A DNA stretch of 64,000 nucleotides from Amorphus orientalis (lineage in GTDB: Bacteria > Pseudomonadota > Alphaproteobacteria > Rhizobiales > Amorphaceae): positions 620,001 through 684,000 of the forward strand of contig NZ_JAUSUL010000002.1 in NCBI RefSeq assembly GCF_030814015.1, in the 5' to 3' direction. Position 1 is the first letter of the stretch, and each line of letters starts with the position of its first letter. Below the pieces are notes generated by a model. It was not told the origin of the DNA and did not search any database. It worked only from the letters and a program-made list of their open reading frames with translations. A program made the position numbers and the translations under genes. Shown piece after piece: positions 1-8,550 of the stretch.

Positions 1-7
1 GACGGGG

Positions 8-1330
8 CTACTGCACCGCGATCGCATGGAAGAAGCTCCCCGACACGTTGCCGACCCGATGTCCGGCGCCGCCCAGGTCCCGGCCTTCCGCGTCCGTCAC
101 CGTCGCGAACGCGATCGACGGATCCGGATCGAACGCCGTGATGGAGGCGTAATGGAATTCGTGCCCGACCAGGCGGCTGCCGGCGTCCGCAAAGCAGTTG
201 GCACCGGCCAGACTGGCGATTCGGTAGCCGAGGTGAAGCTTGCGGCTGGCGTAGCTTGTGGTCACCGGAAGGAGGCCGGCCATCGGATGGGTCACGCCGT
301 CGGCGTCTTCCAGGGCCTCGCCGAGCACCATGTAGCCGCCGCACTCGCCGTGAACCGGGCGGGTTTCGGCGAACGCCCTCAGGCCGGTCAAAAATCCGGT
401 CGCAGCGGCGAGCGTCGGGGCATGAAGTTCCGGGTAGCCGCCCGGCAGCCAGCAGCAGTCGCAGTCGTCCGGCGGCGCCTCGTCGGCAAGAGGCGAGAAC
501 GGCATGATCTCGGCGCCGGCGGCGCGCCATCCGGCCAGCACGTGCTCGTAGACGAAGGAGAAGGCGCGGTCGAAGCCGAGCGCGATCCGCTGGCCCGGCG
601 GGCGCAGGGCGGCGGTTTCCGCGCCCGCTATCGGCCGGGTCGGCCGGGCCGCCGCGACGAGGGCGTCGAGATCGAGCGAGGCCTCCGCCACGTCGGCCAG
701 CGCGTCGAGACGGCTGTTCAGGTCCGCCGTTTCCCCGGCCTGGACCAGGCCCAGGTGCCGCTCGGGCAGGCTCAGCGTCTTGTCCCGCGCAATCGCTCCC
801 AGGACCTTCAGGCCCGTCGGCTCAAGCCCGAGCCGCACCAGCCGTTCGTGCCGCTCGCTGGCGACGTTGTTCAGGATCACGCCGGCGATCGAGATGCGCG
901 GATCGTAGGCCTGGCAGCCGAGCGCCACGGCCGCGGCCGACTGGGCGTGGCCGGAGACATCGAGAACCAGCACGACTGGCCAGCCCATGTGGGCGGCAAC
1001 GTCGGCGCTGGCGCCCGTGCGGCCGGCTTCGCCGCGCACGCCGTCGAACAGCCCCATGGACCCTTCCGCGACGAACAGGTCGGTGTCGCCGCTGACGCTG
1101 TCGACGAGACCGCCCATCACTGTCGGCGCCATGGCGAACGAATCGAGATTGATCGCGGCTCGGCCGGTCGCCGCCGCATGGAAGGCGGTGTCGATATAGT
1201 CCGGGCCGCACTTCACGCCGCGCACGCGCCGTCCGGCACGCGTCAGCGCGCGCTGCAGCCCGAGCGTGACGGTGCTCTTGCCGGAGCCGGAGCGGGGGGC
1301 AGCGATCAGAAGGCCGGGAAGGGCGCTCAT
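8..1330 (-). CDS. cobB: Cobyrinate a,c-diamide synthase
   Basis: ATP- and glutamine-dependent amidation of the a and c side chains of (hydrogeno)cobyrinic acid, cytoplasmic. The 440-residue product starts MSALPGLLIAAPRSGSGKST: a P-loop (SGSGKST, about residues 14-20) opens the dethiobiotin-synthetase-like domain. The C-terminal half is a class I glutamine amidotransferase-like domain with the nucleophile Cys330 in HGECGGYMVLG. Length is normal for the family. The ATG at 1328-1330 overlaps the cobA stop in an ATGA junction, so the two are translationally coupled. A longer open frame upstream lies inside cobA and is not used. Confidence 0.96.
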   Translation of the reverse strand: MSALPGLLIAAPRSGSGKSTVTLGLQRALTRAGRRVRGVKCGPDYIDTAFHAAATGRAAINLDSFAMAPTVMGGLVDSVSGDTDLFVAEGSMGLFDGVRGEAGRTGASADVAAHMGWPVVLVLDVSGHAQSAAAVALGCQAYDPRISIAGVILNNVASERHERLVRLGLEPTGLKVLGAIARDKTLSLPERHLGLVQAGETADLNSRLDALADVAEASLDLDALVAAARPTRPIAGAETAALRPPGQRIALGFDRAFSFVYEHVLAGWRAAGAEIMPFSPLADEAPPDDCDCCWLPGGYPELHAPTLAAATGFLTGLRAFAETRPVHGECGGYMVLGEALEDADGVTHPMAGLLPVTTSYASRKLHLGYRIASLAGANCFADAGSRLVGHEFHYASITAFDPDPSIAFATVTDAEGRDLGGAGHRVGNVSGSFFHAIAVQ

Positions 1331-2118
1331 GCGTCGGTCGGGGTCCGGTTGGTGATCAGATGGGATACGATCTTCTCGCGGAAATCGGCGATGGCGCCGA
1401 TGGCGACCACGGCCGGCGAGCGGATCGTGCCGTCGGCAGCCAGCCGCGGCAGGTCCTTGAGCACGGTCTCGACCACCTGCTCGTCGGCCATGGTGGCGGC
1501 ATGCACGGCGACGGCCGTGGTCTCCGGCGCCATGCCGCCGGCCACCAGTCCCTCCACGATCGCCGGCATCTTGGCCACTGCCATGTAGAGCACGATCGGC
1601 GCGCCGGTCCGGGCGAGGCGGGCCCATTCCAGGATTTCCCCGTCGGCGGCATGGCCGGTCGCCAGCACCACGGCGTGGTTGGTGTCCCGGGTGGTCGCGG
1701 GAATGCCGTGGACGGCGATGCCGGCCAGACCGCTCGACACGCCCGGAATGATGCGGAAGCGCACGCCGGCCTCCGTCAGGGCCAGTGCTTCTTCCCCGCC
1801 GCGTCCGAACACGAACGGATCACCGCCCTTCAGCCGCAGCACGCGCTTGCCGTCGCGGGCCAGCGCGATCAGCCGGTCGGAGATGTTGCTCTGGGAGGGC
1901 GAGGGCTTGCCGCCCCGCTTGCCGGCATAGTCCAGGGTCGCCGACGGGTTCGCGAGCTCCAGCACCCGCTTGTCGACCAGCGCGTCATAGACGATCGCAT
2001 CGGCCCGGCGCAGGCCGTTCACCGTGTGGATCGTCAACAGGCCGGGATCGCCGGGGCCGGCGCCAGCCAGCCAGACGGTTCCGGGCTCGAAGGGAGGCGT
2101 GAGACTGTCGAGCGTCAT
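1327..2118 (-). CDS. cobA: Uroporphyrinogen-III C-methyltransferase (SUMT)
   Basis: Adds two S-adenosylmethionine methyl groups to uroporphyrinogen III (C2 and C7), giving precorrin-2, the entry step to B12 and siroheme. The 263-residue protein is a single tetrapyrrole-methylase domain: the Gly-rich GAGPGDP motif is near residue 19, followed by the GKRGGK and RLKGGDPFVFGRGGEE motifs typical of SUMT. It lacks the CysG oxidase/chelatase domain. First gene of a cobA-cobB pair, with a 53-bp gap to the divergent cbiD gene that must hold promoters for both directions. Confidence 0.97.
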   Translation of the reverse strand: MTLDSLTPPFEPGTVWLAGAGPGDPGLLTIHTVNGLRRADAIVYDALVDKRVLELANPSATLDYAGKRGGKPSPSQSNISDRLIALARDGKRVLRLKGGDPFVFGRGGEEALALTEAGVRFRIIPGVSSGLAGIAVHGIPATTRDTNHAVVLATGHAADGEILEWARLARTGAPIVLYMAVAKMPAIVEGLVAGGMAPETTAVAVHAATMADEQVVETVLKDLPRLAADGTIRSPAVVAIGAIADFREKIVSHLITNRTPTDA

Positions 2119-2171
2119 GACGCACGCTCCGATCGCTGACGCGCGGCCTGCAGACGCCTATAAGGGCCGGC

Positions 2172-3278
2172 ATGGACGAGGATCTCCCCAAGGGCCCGCT
2201 GCGCCGCGGATGGACCACCGGAAGCTGCGCGACGGCGGCCGCCAAGATCGCCTATCTCGGCTGGCGCACCGGCGATTTCCCGGCGAGCGTTCCCATCACG
2301 CTGCCCTCCGGCGACCGGCCGGAGTTCGCCACCGCGTGCCACGGAACCGGTGCGGAGGGCGCCTGGGCCGGCGTGATCAAGGACGCCGGCGATGATCCGG
2401 ACGTGACCCATGGGGCGCTTGTTATCGCGTCGGTTTCCGCCGGCGCAACCGGATCGGGCGTGACTTTCCGGGCCGGCGAGGGCGTCGGCACGGTGACACG
2501 GCCCGGTCTGCCGATCCCGGTCGGCGAGCCGGCCATCAATCCGGTGCCCCGGCAGATGATCGGCACGGCCATCGACGAGGCGGCTGCGGAAACCGGCGGC
2601 CCGCGCGACGTGGTGGTCGAGATCGGCATCCGCGGCGGCGCCGAGCTTGCCCGCAAGACGCTGAATCCGCGTCTGGGCATCGTCGGCGGCCTGTCGGTGC
2701 TGGGCACCACCGGCATCGTGGTGCCGTTTTCCTGCGCGGCCTGGATCCACACCATTCATCGCGGCATCGACGTCGCCCGCGCCGAGGGCCTGACCCACGT
2801 GGCGGGCGCGACCGGCTCGACCTCCGAGGCGGCCGTCCAGAAGCTCTACGGTCTGCCGGAAACGGCGCTGATCGACATGGGCGATTTCGCCGGCGGCATG
2901 CTGAAATATCTGCGCGGCCATCCGGTCGCCAACGTCACCGTCGCCGGCGGGTTTGCCAAGATGACGAAACTGGGGCAGGGGCTTCTGGACCTGCATTCCC
3001 GCTCCGGCCGGGTCGATTTCGACTGGCTGGCGGACCGGGTCGCGGAAGCGGGCGGCGATGCGGATCTCGTCGCCCGTGCGCGGAGTGCGAACACCGCCAG
3101 TCTGGTGCTGGACGAGGCCGCGCGCGCCGGCCTCGCCATCGGCGATCTGGTCGCGGATCATGCCTGGCGCACCGCCGCCCGCGCTCTCCGCGACGAGGCC
3201 ATGGCGCTGGAGATCGTGGTGTTCGACCGGCAGGGCACGCTCGTGGGCCGCAGCGCCATGCGCACGCTGAAGGACTGA
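2172..3278 (+). CDS. cbiD: Cobalt-precorrin-5B C(1)-methyltransferase
   Basis: CbiD-family enzyme, the C1 methyltransferase of the anaerobic (early cobalt) pathway. The 368-residue product has the family's N-terminal TTGSCATAAAKIA signature at about residues 15-27 and the conserved TGSTSE segment mid-protein. No tetrapyrrole-methylase Gly-rich motif is present, as expected for CbiD. Its occurrence beside cobG and cobN is notable: no cobF, the aerobic C1 methylase, is seen anywhere in the window, so CbiD probably fills that step here (inference). Its stop is 5 bp from the stop of cobM on the other strand. Confidence 0.95.
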   Translation: MDEDLPKGPLRRGWTTGSCATAAAKIAYLGWRTGDFPASVPITLPSGDRPEFATACHGTGAEGAWAGVIKDAGDDPDVTHGALVIASVSAGATGSGVTFRAGEGVGTVTRPGLPIPVGEPAINPVPRQMIGTAIDEAAAETGGPRDVVVEIGIRGGAELARKTLNPRLGIVGGLSVLGTTGIVVPFSCAAWIHTIHRGIDVARAEGLTHVAGATGSTSEAAVQKLYGLPETALIDMGDFAGGMLKYLRGHPVANVTVAGGFAKMTKLGQGLLDLHSRSGRVDFDWLADRVAEAGGDADLVARARSANTASLVLDEAARAGLAIGDLVADHAWRTAARALRDEAMALEIVVFDRQGTLVGRSAMRTLKD

Positions 3279-3283
3279 TCCGG

Positions 3284-4063
3284 TCATTCCTGGCTCCCGT
3301 CCGGTTCGTGACGCGGGCGGAACCGCCGGTCGTAGTCCGTCGAGTAGAGCGCGCTTTCCTTGAAGTCGCCGGGCTTCAGCGCGCGGCCCACGAGGATCGT
3401 GGCGGAGCGCTCGATCTCGGCGGACAGCGCCATCTGCCGGAGCAGGCCCAGCGGGGCGCGCAGGACGCCCTCTTCCGGCCAGGTCGCCCGGAAGACGATC
3501 GCCGCCGGGCAGTCGCGCCCGTAGTGGGGCAGCAACTCGTCGATGACCTTCTCCAGCACGTGGATGGAGAGATGGATGGCGAGCGTCGCGCCGGTGGCGC
3601 CGAAGGCGGCCAGCGTCTCGCGCGGCGGCATCTTGGTGGCCCGGCCCGACGTGCGGGTCAGGACAAGGGACTGCGCCACTTCCGGCACCGTCAGTTCCAC
3701 CTGGAGAGCCGCTGCCGCCGCGGCGAACGCCGGCACGCCAGGTGTCAGATCGTAGGGAATGCCGAGCCGATCGAGCCGGCGCATCTGCTCTCCGACCGCA
3801 CTCCAGACCGAGAGGTCGCCTGAGTGAAGCCGCGCCACGTCCTGACCGGCCTGATGGGCGCGCTCCATGTGGCCGATGATCTGGTCCAGATCGAGCGGCG
3901 CTGTGTCGATCTTTTCCGCGCCTTCGGGGCACCAGTCGAGCATCTCGGGGGCGACGACCGAGCCGGCGAACAGGCAGACCGGCGAGGCGGCGATCAGCTC
4001 GCGTCCGCGCACGGTGATCAGGTCGGCAGCACCCGGTCCGGCACCGATGAAATGAACGGTCAT
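3284..4063 (-). CDS. cobM: Precorrin-4 C(11)-methyltransferase
   Basis: SAM-dependent methylation at C11 of precorrin-4, giving precorrin-5. The 259-residue tetrapyrrole methylase begins [20 protein letters not shown], with the [12 protein letters not shown]-binding loop. It also has the [11 protein letters not shown] motif and the [12 protein letters not shown] segment characteristic of CobM/CbiF. The start overlaps the cobE stop (4060-4063, ATGA). Last gene of the cobL-cobE-cobM unit. Confidence 0.96.
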   Translation of the reverse strand: MTVHFIGAGPGAADLITVRGRELIAASPVCLFAGSVVAPEMLDWCPEGAEKIDTAPLDLDQIIGHMERAHQAGQDVARLHSGDLSVWSAVGEQMRRLDRLGIPYDLTPGVPAFAAAAAALQVELTVPEVAQSLVLTRTSGRATKMPPRETLAAFGATGATLAIHLSIHVLEKVIDELLPHYGRDCPAAIVFRATWPEEGVLRAPLGLLRQMALSAEIERSATILVGRALKPGDFKESALYSTDYDRRFRPRHEPDGSQE

Positions 4064-4440
4064 CGGACACCCTCCGCAAGCGCGCAGGTGGCGGACGCGG
4101 ACGCGATCCGCGGCAGGCGAAGGCGCGCCTTGGACCCCGCGGCGATCAGCGCGGCGGCTTCGGCGACGGAGCCGACACCGTAGAGCTCCTGGATCCGGTC
4201 CGAGCGTGTCAGAACGGCATTGGATACGGTCGATAATTCTTGTTTTGAAATAGCTTGCACGTCTTTCTTCAGGTTTTCTTTCAGCATTTGGATGGCCGGG
4301 TGGTCGGCCAGTTGGTCAAGGGTTGCCAGACAGTCGATCCGATCCGGCGACAGACCGCTCTCGGTGCAGGCGCGCTGCAGCAGCTCGGCCAGTTCCTCGG
4401 CCCCCGCCGACCGACGCAGTCCAAACCCGGCGGCGATCAT
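4060..4440 (-). CDS. cobE: Cobalamin biosynthesis protein CobE (CbiG C-terminal-like)
   Basis: Small 126-residue protein equivalent to the C-terminal domain of CbiG, required in the aerobic pathway near the C20/C1 deacylation steps, with an imperfectly defined role. It opens [17 protein letters not shown] and ends with the conserved [10 protein letters not shown] helix region. ATGA overlaps on both sides (4437-4440 with cobL, 4060-4063 with cobM) mark a coupled three-gene unit. The middle (about 4215-4290, residues 50-75, containing [16 protein letters not shown]) is clearly A+T-richer and more lysine-rich than surrounding B12 genes. Confidence 0.88.
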   Translation of the reverse strand: MIAAGFGLRRSAGAEELAELLQRACTESGLSPDRIDCLATLDQLADHPAIQMLKENLKKDVQAISKQELSTVSNAVLTRSDRIQELYGVGSVAEAAALIAAGSKARLRLPRIASASATCALAEGVR

Positions 4441-5690
4441 GGCTTCACCACCCGCCACTGGGTCACCGGCATGGCTGCGCGCCAGCCGTGCATGCCGCCG
4501 ACGGCTTCCAGACGGGCGACGGACAGCCGACGCATCTCGCCGCCATGGTCGGCGAATAGGGCCTGCAGGCGCGCTTCGCTCTCGATGGTCACTGCGTTGG
4601 CGACCAGACGGCCGCCGGCAGGCAGCGCCGCCCACGCGACCTCGAAGACCCCCGGCGTGGTCAGGCCGCCGCCTATGAAGACGGCGTCCGGGGGCGGCAC
4701 ATCGGCAAGGATGTCGGGCGCCTGGCCACGTACGACCGACAGGCCGTCTGCGCCGAACCGCTCGGCGTTGGCCTCGATGCGGGCGGCCCGGTCGTCGCGG
4801 GCCTCGATGGCGGTTGCGGTGTTGGCGAGGTGGCGGATCGTCCACTCGATCGAGACCGAGCCGGAGCCTGCGCCGATGTCCCACAGCCGCTCGCCCGGCA
4901 ACGGAGCCAGCGCGGACAGGGTGAGGGCGCGCGTCTCCGCCTTGGTGATCTGTCCGTCGGTCTCGAACCAGGCGTCGTCGAGACCGGGCGTCAGCGGCAG
5001 GACCCGGGCCGTCGGATCGGCGACGATCTCCACCGCGATCAGATTGAGCGGATCGATATCGTCGAGGGCGAAGGCGGCGGCGAGCGCGGACCGCCGCCGC
5101 TCGTGCGGGCCGCCCATGCGCTCCAGCACCGTCAGCCGGCTGCCGCCGAAGCCGCCGGCCGTGAGCATCTCGGCCAGTCGCGCCGGCGTCGTGCCGTCCC
5201 AGGAGAGGGCCAGGATCCGCGCGCGCGGCGTCAGATAGGGAACGATCCGGGCCAGGGCGCGGCCGTGCAGGCTGATCGCCACGCAGTCCTGAAAGGCCCA
5301 GCCCATGCGCGCGGCCGCCAGCGAAAACGCCGAGGGTTGCGGAAAACACACGATTTCCTCGGGCGCGACGCGCCGGGCCAGCTCGCTGCCGACGCCGTGA
5401 TGGAACGGATCGCCGGTCGCCAGGACGCAGACCGGTTCACCGCGCCGGGCGAGAATGCTGTCGAATGCGTTCGTCATCGGGCTCGGCCAGGCGGCGGCTT
5501 CCGCTTTCAGCGGGCCGGCCAGGGCGAGATGGCGCTTGCCGCCGATCACGAACCGCGCGCCCTCGAGAGCCCGGATGGCGGCGGCGGAGAGGCCGTCGCG
5601 CCCGTCTTCGCCGATGCCGACGACCGAGAGCCAGGGGGCGGTGGCCGTTTCGCTCGACAAGGCCGCGTTGGTGGAGGAAAAGTCAGCCAT
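4437..5690 (-). CDS. cobL: Precorrin-6B C5,C15-methyltransferase (decarboxylating)
   Basis: Bifunctional enzyme that methylates C5 and C15 of precorrin-6B and decarboxylates the C12 acetate. The 417 residues comprise an N-terminal tetrapyrrole methylase (CbiE-like; VVGIGEDGRDGLS near residue 23) and a C-terminal class I SAM methyltransferase (CbiT-like) with WDIGAGSGSVSIEW. The ATG at 5688-5690 is chosen because it gives a normal N-terminus. It interlocks with the divergent cobK start (CATG). Further upstream starts (about 5702, 5792) lie inside cobK. A TTG ten codons in is another possibility. Confidence 0.94.
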   Translation of the reverse strand: MADFSSTNAALSSETATAPWLSVVGIGEDGRDGLSAAAIRALEGARFVIGGKRHLALAGPLKAEAAAWPSPMTNAFDSILARRGEPVCVLATGDPFHHGVGSELARRVAPEEIVCFPQPSAFSLAAARMGWAFQDCVAISLHGRALARIVPYLTPRARILALSWDGTTPARLAEMLTAGGFGGSRLTVLERMGGPHERRRSALAAAFALDDIDPLNLIAVEIVADPTARVLPLTPGLDDAWFETDGQITKAETRALTLSALAPLPGERLWDIGAGSGSVSIEWTIRHLANTATAIEARDDRAARIEANAERFGADGLSVVRGQAPDILADVPPPDAVFIGGGLTTPGVFEVAWAALPAGGRLVANAVTIESEARLQALFADHGGEMRRLSVARLEAVGGMHGWRAAMPVTQWRVVKP

Positions 5691-6450
5691 GACCGTTCTC
5701 ATTCTCGGCGGCACCAGCGAAGCTGCTGCTCTTGCCAGATCGTGCGCCGACGCCGGGATCGAAGACGTGCTCGTCTCGCTGGCGGGCCGCACCGCTCGGC
5801 CGCTCCCGCTGCCTTATCCGACCCGCGTCGGCGGGTTCGGCGGCGCGGCGGCGCTCGCCGAATTCCTGCGGGAGACCGCAATCACCGCGCTCGTCGACGC
5901 GACCCATCCCTTCGCGGCGCGGATCTCCGCCAATGCCCAACATGCTGCCGGCGCGGCCGGGATCCCCGCGCTGGCGCTCCACCGGCCTGAATGGCCGCGC
6001 GAACCCGGCGACGACTGGGTCGAGGTGGACACCGTCTCCGATGCGGTCGCAGCCCTTGGCGAGACCCCGCGCCGGGTTTTCCTGACGGTCGGAAGGTTGG
6101 AGCTTCCCGCCTTCGCGGCCGCGCCCCAGCACGCCTATCTGGTCCGCACCATCGAGCCGGTGGGCGACGCGCTGCCGGTCCCGAAGCTGGACGTCATCGA
6201 GGCCCGGGGCCCGTTCACCGCCGAGGACGAAGCCGCCACCATGGTCAACAACGGGATCGATGTCGTCGTGACCAAGCATTCCGGCGGCACGGCCACCTAC
6301 GGCAAGATCGCCGCCGCCCGGGAACTCGGACTTCCGGTGATCATGGTCCGCCGTCCGCCGCCCTCCGGCATGACGGCTACCTCTGATCTGGATGAGGCCG
6401 TTGCATTCGTACGCACTCATGCCGGCACCTCCACGAAGCGGGGCGTGTAG
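5689..6450 (+). CDS. cobK: Precorrin-6A reductase
   Basis: NADPH-dependent reduction of precorrin-6A to dihydro-precorrin-6B. The 253-residue protein starts MTVLILGGTSEAAALA, the standard CobK N-terminus, and carries DATHPFA and TKHSGGTATYGK motifs near the middle and C-terminus. The ATG at 5689-5691 shares two bases with the divergent cobL ATG, so its promoter must lie inside cobL. The 3' end overlaps the converging cobJ gene by 34 bp (6417-6450). Confidence 0.95.
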   Translation: MTVLILGGTSEAAALARSCADAGIEDVLVSLAGRTARPLPLPYPTRVGGFGGAAALAEFLRETAITALVDATHPFAARISANAQHAAGAAGIPALALHRPEWPREPGDDWVEVDTVSDAVAALGETPRRVFLTVGRLELPAFAAAPQHAYLVRTIEPVGDALPVPKLDVIEARGPFTAEDEAATMVNNGIDVVVTKHSGGTATYGKIAAARELGLPVIMVRRPPPSGMTATSDLDEAVAFVRTHAGTSTKRGV

Positions 6451-7178
6451 ACGAACGGCGCCTTGTCTCCGCGCTCGATCAGCCGGGTGGTGGACGCGCC
6501 GATCATCACGACGGTCGCCATATCGGCCATCTCGCCGCGCACCTCGGCGAGCGTGAGAATGCGCAGCTGTTCGTCCGGCCGGCCCACGGCACGGGCCAGG
6601 ATCACCACGCTGTCGGGAGCCCGGTGATTTCGGGCGATGTCGAAGGCGGCATCGAGCTGCCAGGGTCGCGCCTTGGAGATCGGATTGTAGAGGGCGATGG
6701 CGAAGTCGGCCGCAAGCACCGCCTCCAGGCGCCGGGTGACGACCTCCCAGGGCTTCAGATTGTCGGAGAGCGACATGGCGCAGAAGTCGCCGCCGAGCGG
6801 TGCGCCGGCCCGTGCGGCCGCCGCCAGCATCGCCGTGATGCCCGGCTCCACCCGGATGTCGAGGGCGCGCCAGTCGGCCGGTCCGGTCTCGACGGCCTCG
6901 AAGATCGCTGCCGCCATGGCGAAGACGCCCGGATCGCCGCCGGAAACGACGGCCACGGTGCGCCCGTCTGCGGCCATCTCCAGGGCGAGCCGTGCCCGGT
7001 CCAGCTCGACCCGGTTGTCGCTGCCATGGACGGTCTGATGCGCTGCCGGCGCAAGGCGGGCGAGATAGGCATGGTAGCCGACGAGATCCGTCGCCGCCGC
7101 GAGCGCTGCCGTCGCCGCGGGCGTGAGATAGCGCGGATCGCCGGGCCCGAGCCCGATCACCGTGAGGGTCCCGGTCAC
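6417..7178 (-). CDS. cobJ: Precorrin-3B C(17)-methyltransferase
   Basis: SAM-dependent C17 methylation and ring contraction of precorrin-3B to precorrin-4. The 253-residue tetrapyrrole methylase starts (GTG) with TGTLTVIGLGPGDPRYLTP. It has the SGGDPGVFAMA, EPGITAMLAAAARAGAPLGGDF and LYNPISKARP segments specific to CobJ/CbiH. The GTG at 7176-7178 overlaps the cobI stop (GTGA). It is the last gene of the riboswitch-led operon, and its end runs 34 bp into cobK on the opposite strand. Confidence 0.96.
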   Translation of the reverse strand: MTGTLTVIGLGPGDPRYLTPAATAALAAATDLVGYHAYLARLAPAAHQTVHGSDNRVELDRARLALEMAADGRTVAVVSGGDPGVFAMAAAIFEAVETGPADWRALDIRVEPGITAMLAAAARAGAPLGGDFCAMSLSDNLKPWEVVTRRLEAVLAADFAIALYNPISKARPWQLDAAFDIARNHRAPDSVVILARAVGRPDEQLRILTLAEVRGEMADMATVVMIGASTTRLIERGDKAPFVYTPRFVEVPA

Positions 7179-7927
7179 AGCCGCCTCCCGATGCCGGGCA
7201 CGATGATCATGGAGAAGTAGGGGGCCGTTGCGTCGGAGCGCTCCGCCAGCGGCACGATGACCTGTTCCGGCATCGAGGCGCGCTCCACATAGATCGCGCG
7301 CTCTTCCAGGCCGGCCTCTTTCAGGGCGGCGCGGACCTTCGGCAGATGGCGGCCGAGCTTCATGATGACGGCGGCGTCGGTTGCCTTGAGCCGGCGGGCG
7401 AGATCGTCGGCGGGGAGCGTGCCCGGCAATACGGTCAGGACGTCGTCGCCCCAGGTGATCGGGGCGTTGGCGTGGGTCCAGGCGGCCGACATGCCGGTCA
7501 CGGCGGGCACCACCTCGGTCGGGTAGAGGGGGCTGAGCCTGCGCCAGAGATGCATGAACGAGCCGTAGAAGAACGGGTCGGCCTCGCACAGCACGGTGAC
7601 CCGCTTGCCGGCGTCGAGGATCGCCGAAAGCTGCTCCGCGCACTCTTCGTAGAACTGGGTGATCTGGCAGCCGTAGCGGGGATCGGTCACCGGAACTTCC
7701 GTCGTGACCGGATAGGTCAGCGCCATTTCCCGGTCCGGATCGGAGCCGACGACGCGGTCGGCGATGGTGCGCGCGTTGCCGCGGCGACCGGCCTTGCAGA
7801 AGTGGACCAACAGGTCGGCTTCCTCCAGAAGCCTGCGGGCCTTCACGGTCATGTAGTCTGGATCGCCGGGGCCGAGGCCGAGGCCATAGAGAAGCGTGGG
7901 CGTGTCGGAGGGGGGCTGCATCGTCAT
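7175..7927 (-). CDS. cobI: Precorrin-2 C(20)-methyltransferase
   Basis: Methylates precorrin-2 at C20 to give precorrin-3A. The 250-residue tetrapyrrole methylase has YGLGLGPGDPDYMTVKA near residue 15, LCEADPFFYGSFMHL, and a VPAVTGMSAAWTHANAPIT segment typical of CobI. The first ATG (7925-7927) overlaps the cobH stop (ATGA). A second ATG two codons in (7919-7921) is also possible. Lies between cobH and cobJ in the usual alphaproteobacterial order. Confidence 0.96.
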   Translation of the reverse strand: MTMQPPSDTPTLLYGLGLGPGDPDYMTVKARRLLEEADLLVHFCKAGRRGNARTIADRVVGSDPDREMALTYPVTTEVPVTDPRYGCQITQFYEECAEQLSAILDAGKRVTVLCEADPFFYGSFMHLWRRLSPLYPTEVVPAVTGMSAAWTHANAPITWGDDVLTVLPGTLPADDLARRLKATDAAVIMKLGRHLPKVRAALKEAGLEERAIYVERASMPEQVIVPLAERSDATAPYFSMIIVPGIGRRL

Positions 7928-8550
7928 TCGACCGCCGATGCCAGAGCGTTGACGGCGGCGGCCGCCATTGCGCTTCCACCGCGCCGGCCGCGCACGACCA
8001 GGAAGGGCACGCGTCCATCCTCGGCGAGCGCGTCCTTGGATTCCGCCGCGCCGACGAAGCCGACCGGAATGCCGATCACGGCAGCGGGTTTCGGCGCGCC
8101 GTCGTCGAGCATTTCCAGGAGCCGGAAGAGGGCGGTCGGCGCGTTGCCGACCACCACCAGCGAGCCCGCGAGCCGCTCGCGCCAGAGCTCCATGGCCGCT
8201 GCCGTGCGCGTCGTGCCGAGTTCGCGCGCAAGGTCGGGGACGCGCGCATCGTCGAGCGCGCACACCACGTCATTTCGCGCAGGCAGCCGCGCGCGCGTGA
8301 CCCCGTTCGCCACCATTTTCGCGTCGCACAGGATCGGCGCGCCGGATTTTAGCGCAGCCTCGCCGGACGCGGCGAAGTCGTCGGACATGGCCACGTCCTT
8401 CGGCAGATCGGTCATGCCGCAGGCGTGGATCATGCGGACCACGACGCGCTCGGCAGTGCCGGACCAGGGGGTGAGATCGGATTCGGAACGGATGATCGCG
8501 AACGAGCGGCGATAGATCTCGTCGCCCGCTTTTATGTAGTCGTGGCGCAT
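7924..8550 (-). CDS. cobH: Precorrin-8X methylmutase
   Basis: Moves the methyl group from C11 to C12, converting precorrin-8X to hydrogenobyrinic acid. The 208-residue protein shows the CobH/CbiC signature RMIHACGM, whose His (residue 42) corresponds to the catalytic histidine of the family, followed by ILCDAKMVANGV and the GNAPTALFRLLEML motif. Its start lies 19 bp inside the cobG 3' end, so translation is probably coupled to cobG. Confidence 0.97.
   Translation of the reverse strand: MRHDYIKAGDEIYRRSFAIIRSESDLTPWSGTAERVVVRMIHACGMTDLPKDVAMSDDFAASGEAALKSGAPILCDAKMVANGVTRARLPARNDVVCALDDARVPDLARELGTTRTAAAMELWRERLAGSLVVVGNAPTALFRLLEMLDDGAPKPAAVIGIPVGFVGAAESKDALAEDGRVPFLVVRGRRGGSAMAAAAVNALASAVE

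Noticed and set aside
26-1588. 520-codon open frame on the plus strand opposite cobB
   Set aside because: Arg/Gly/Ala-rich translation without any domain; typical antisense shadow of a G+C-rich gene.
2115-4079. 654-codon minus-strand frame opposite cbiD and out of frame with cobM
   Set aside because: No family pattern; cbiD and cobM explain both strands fully.
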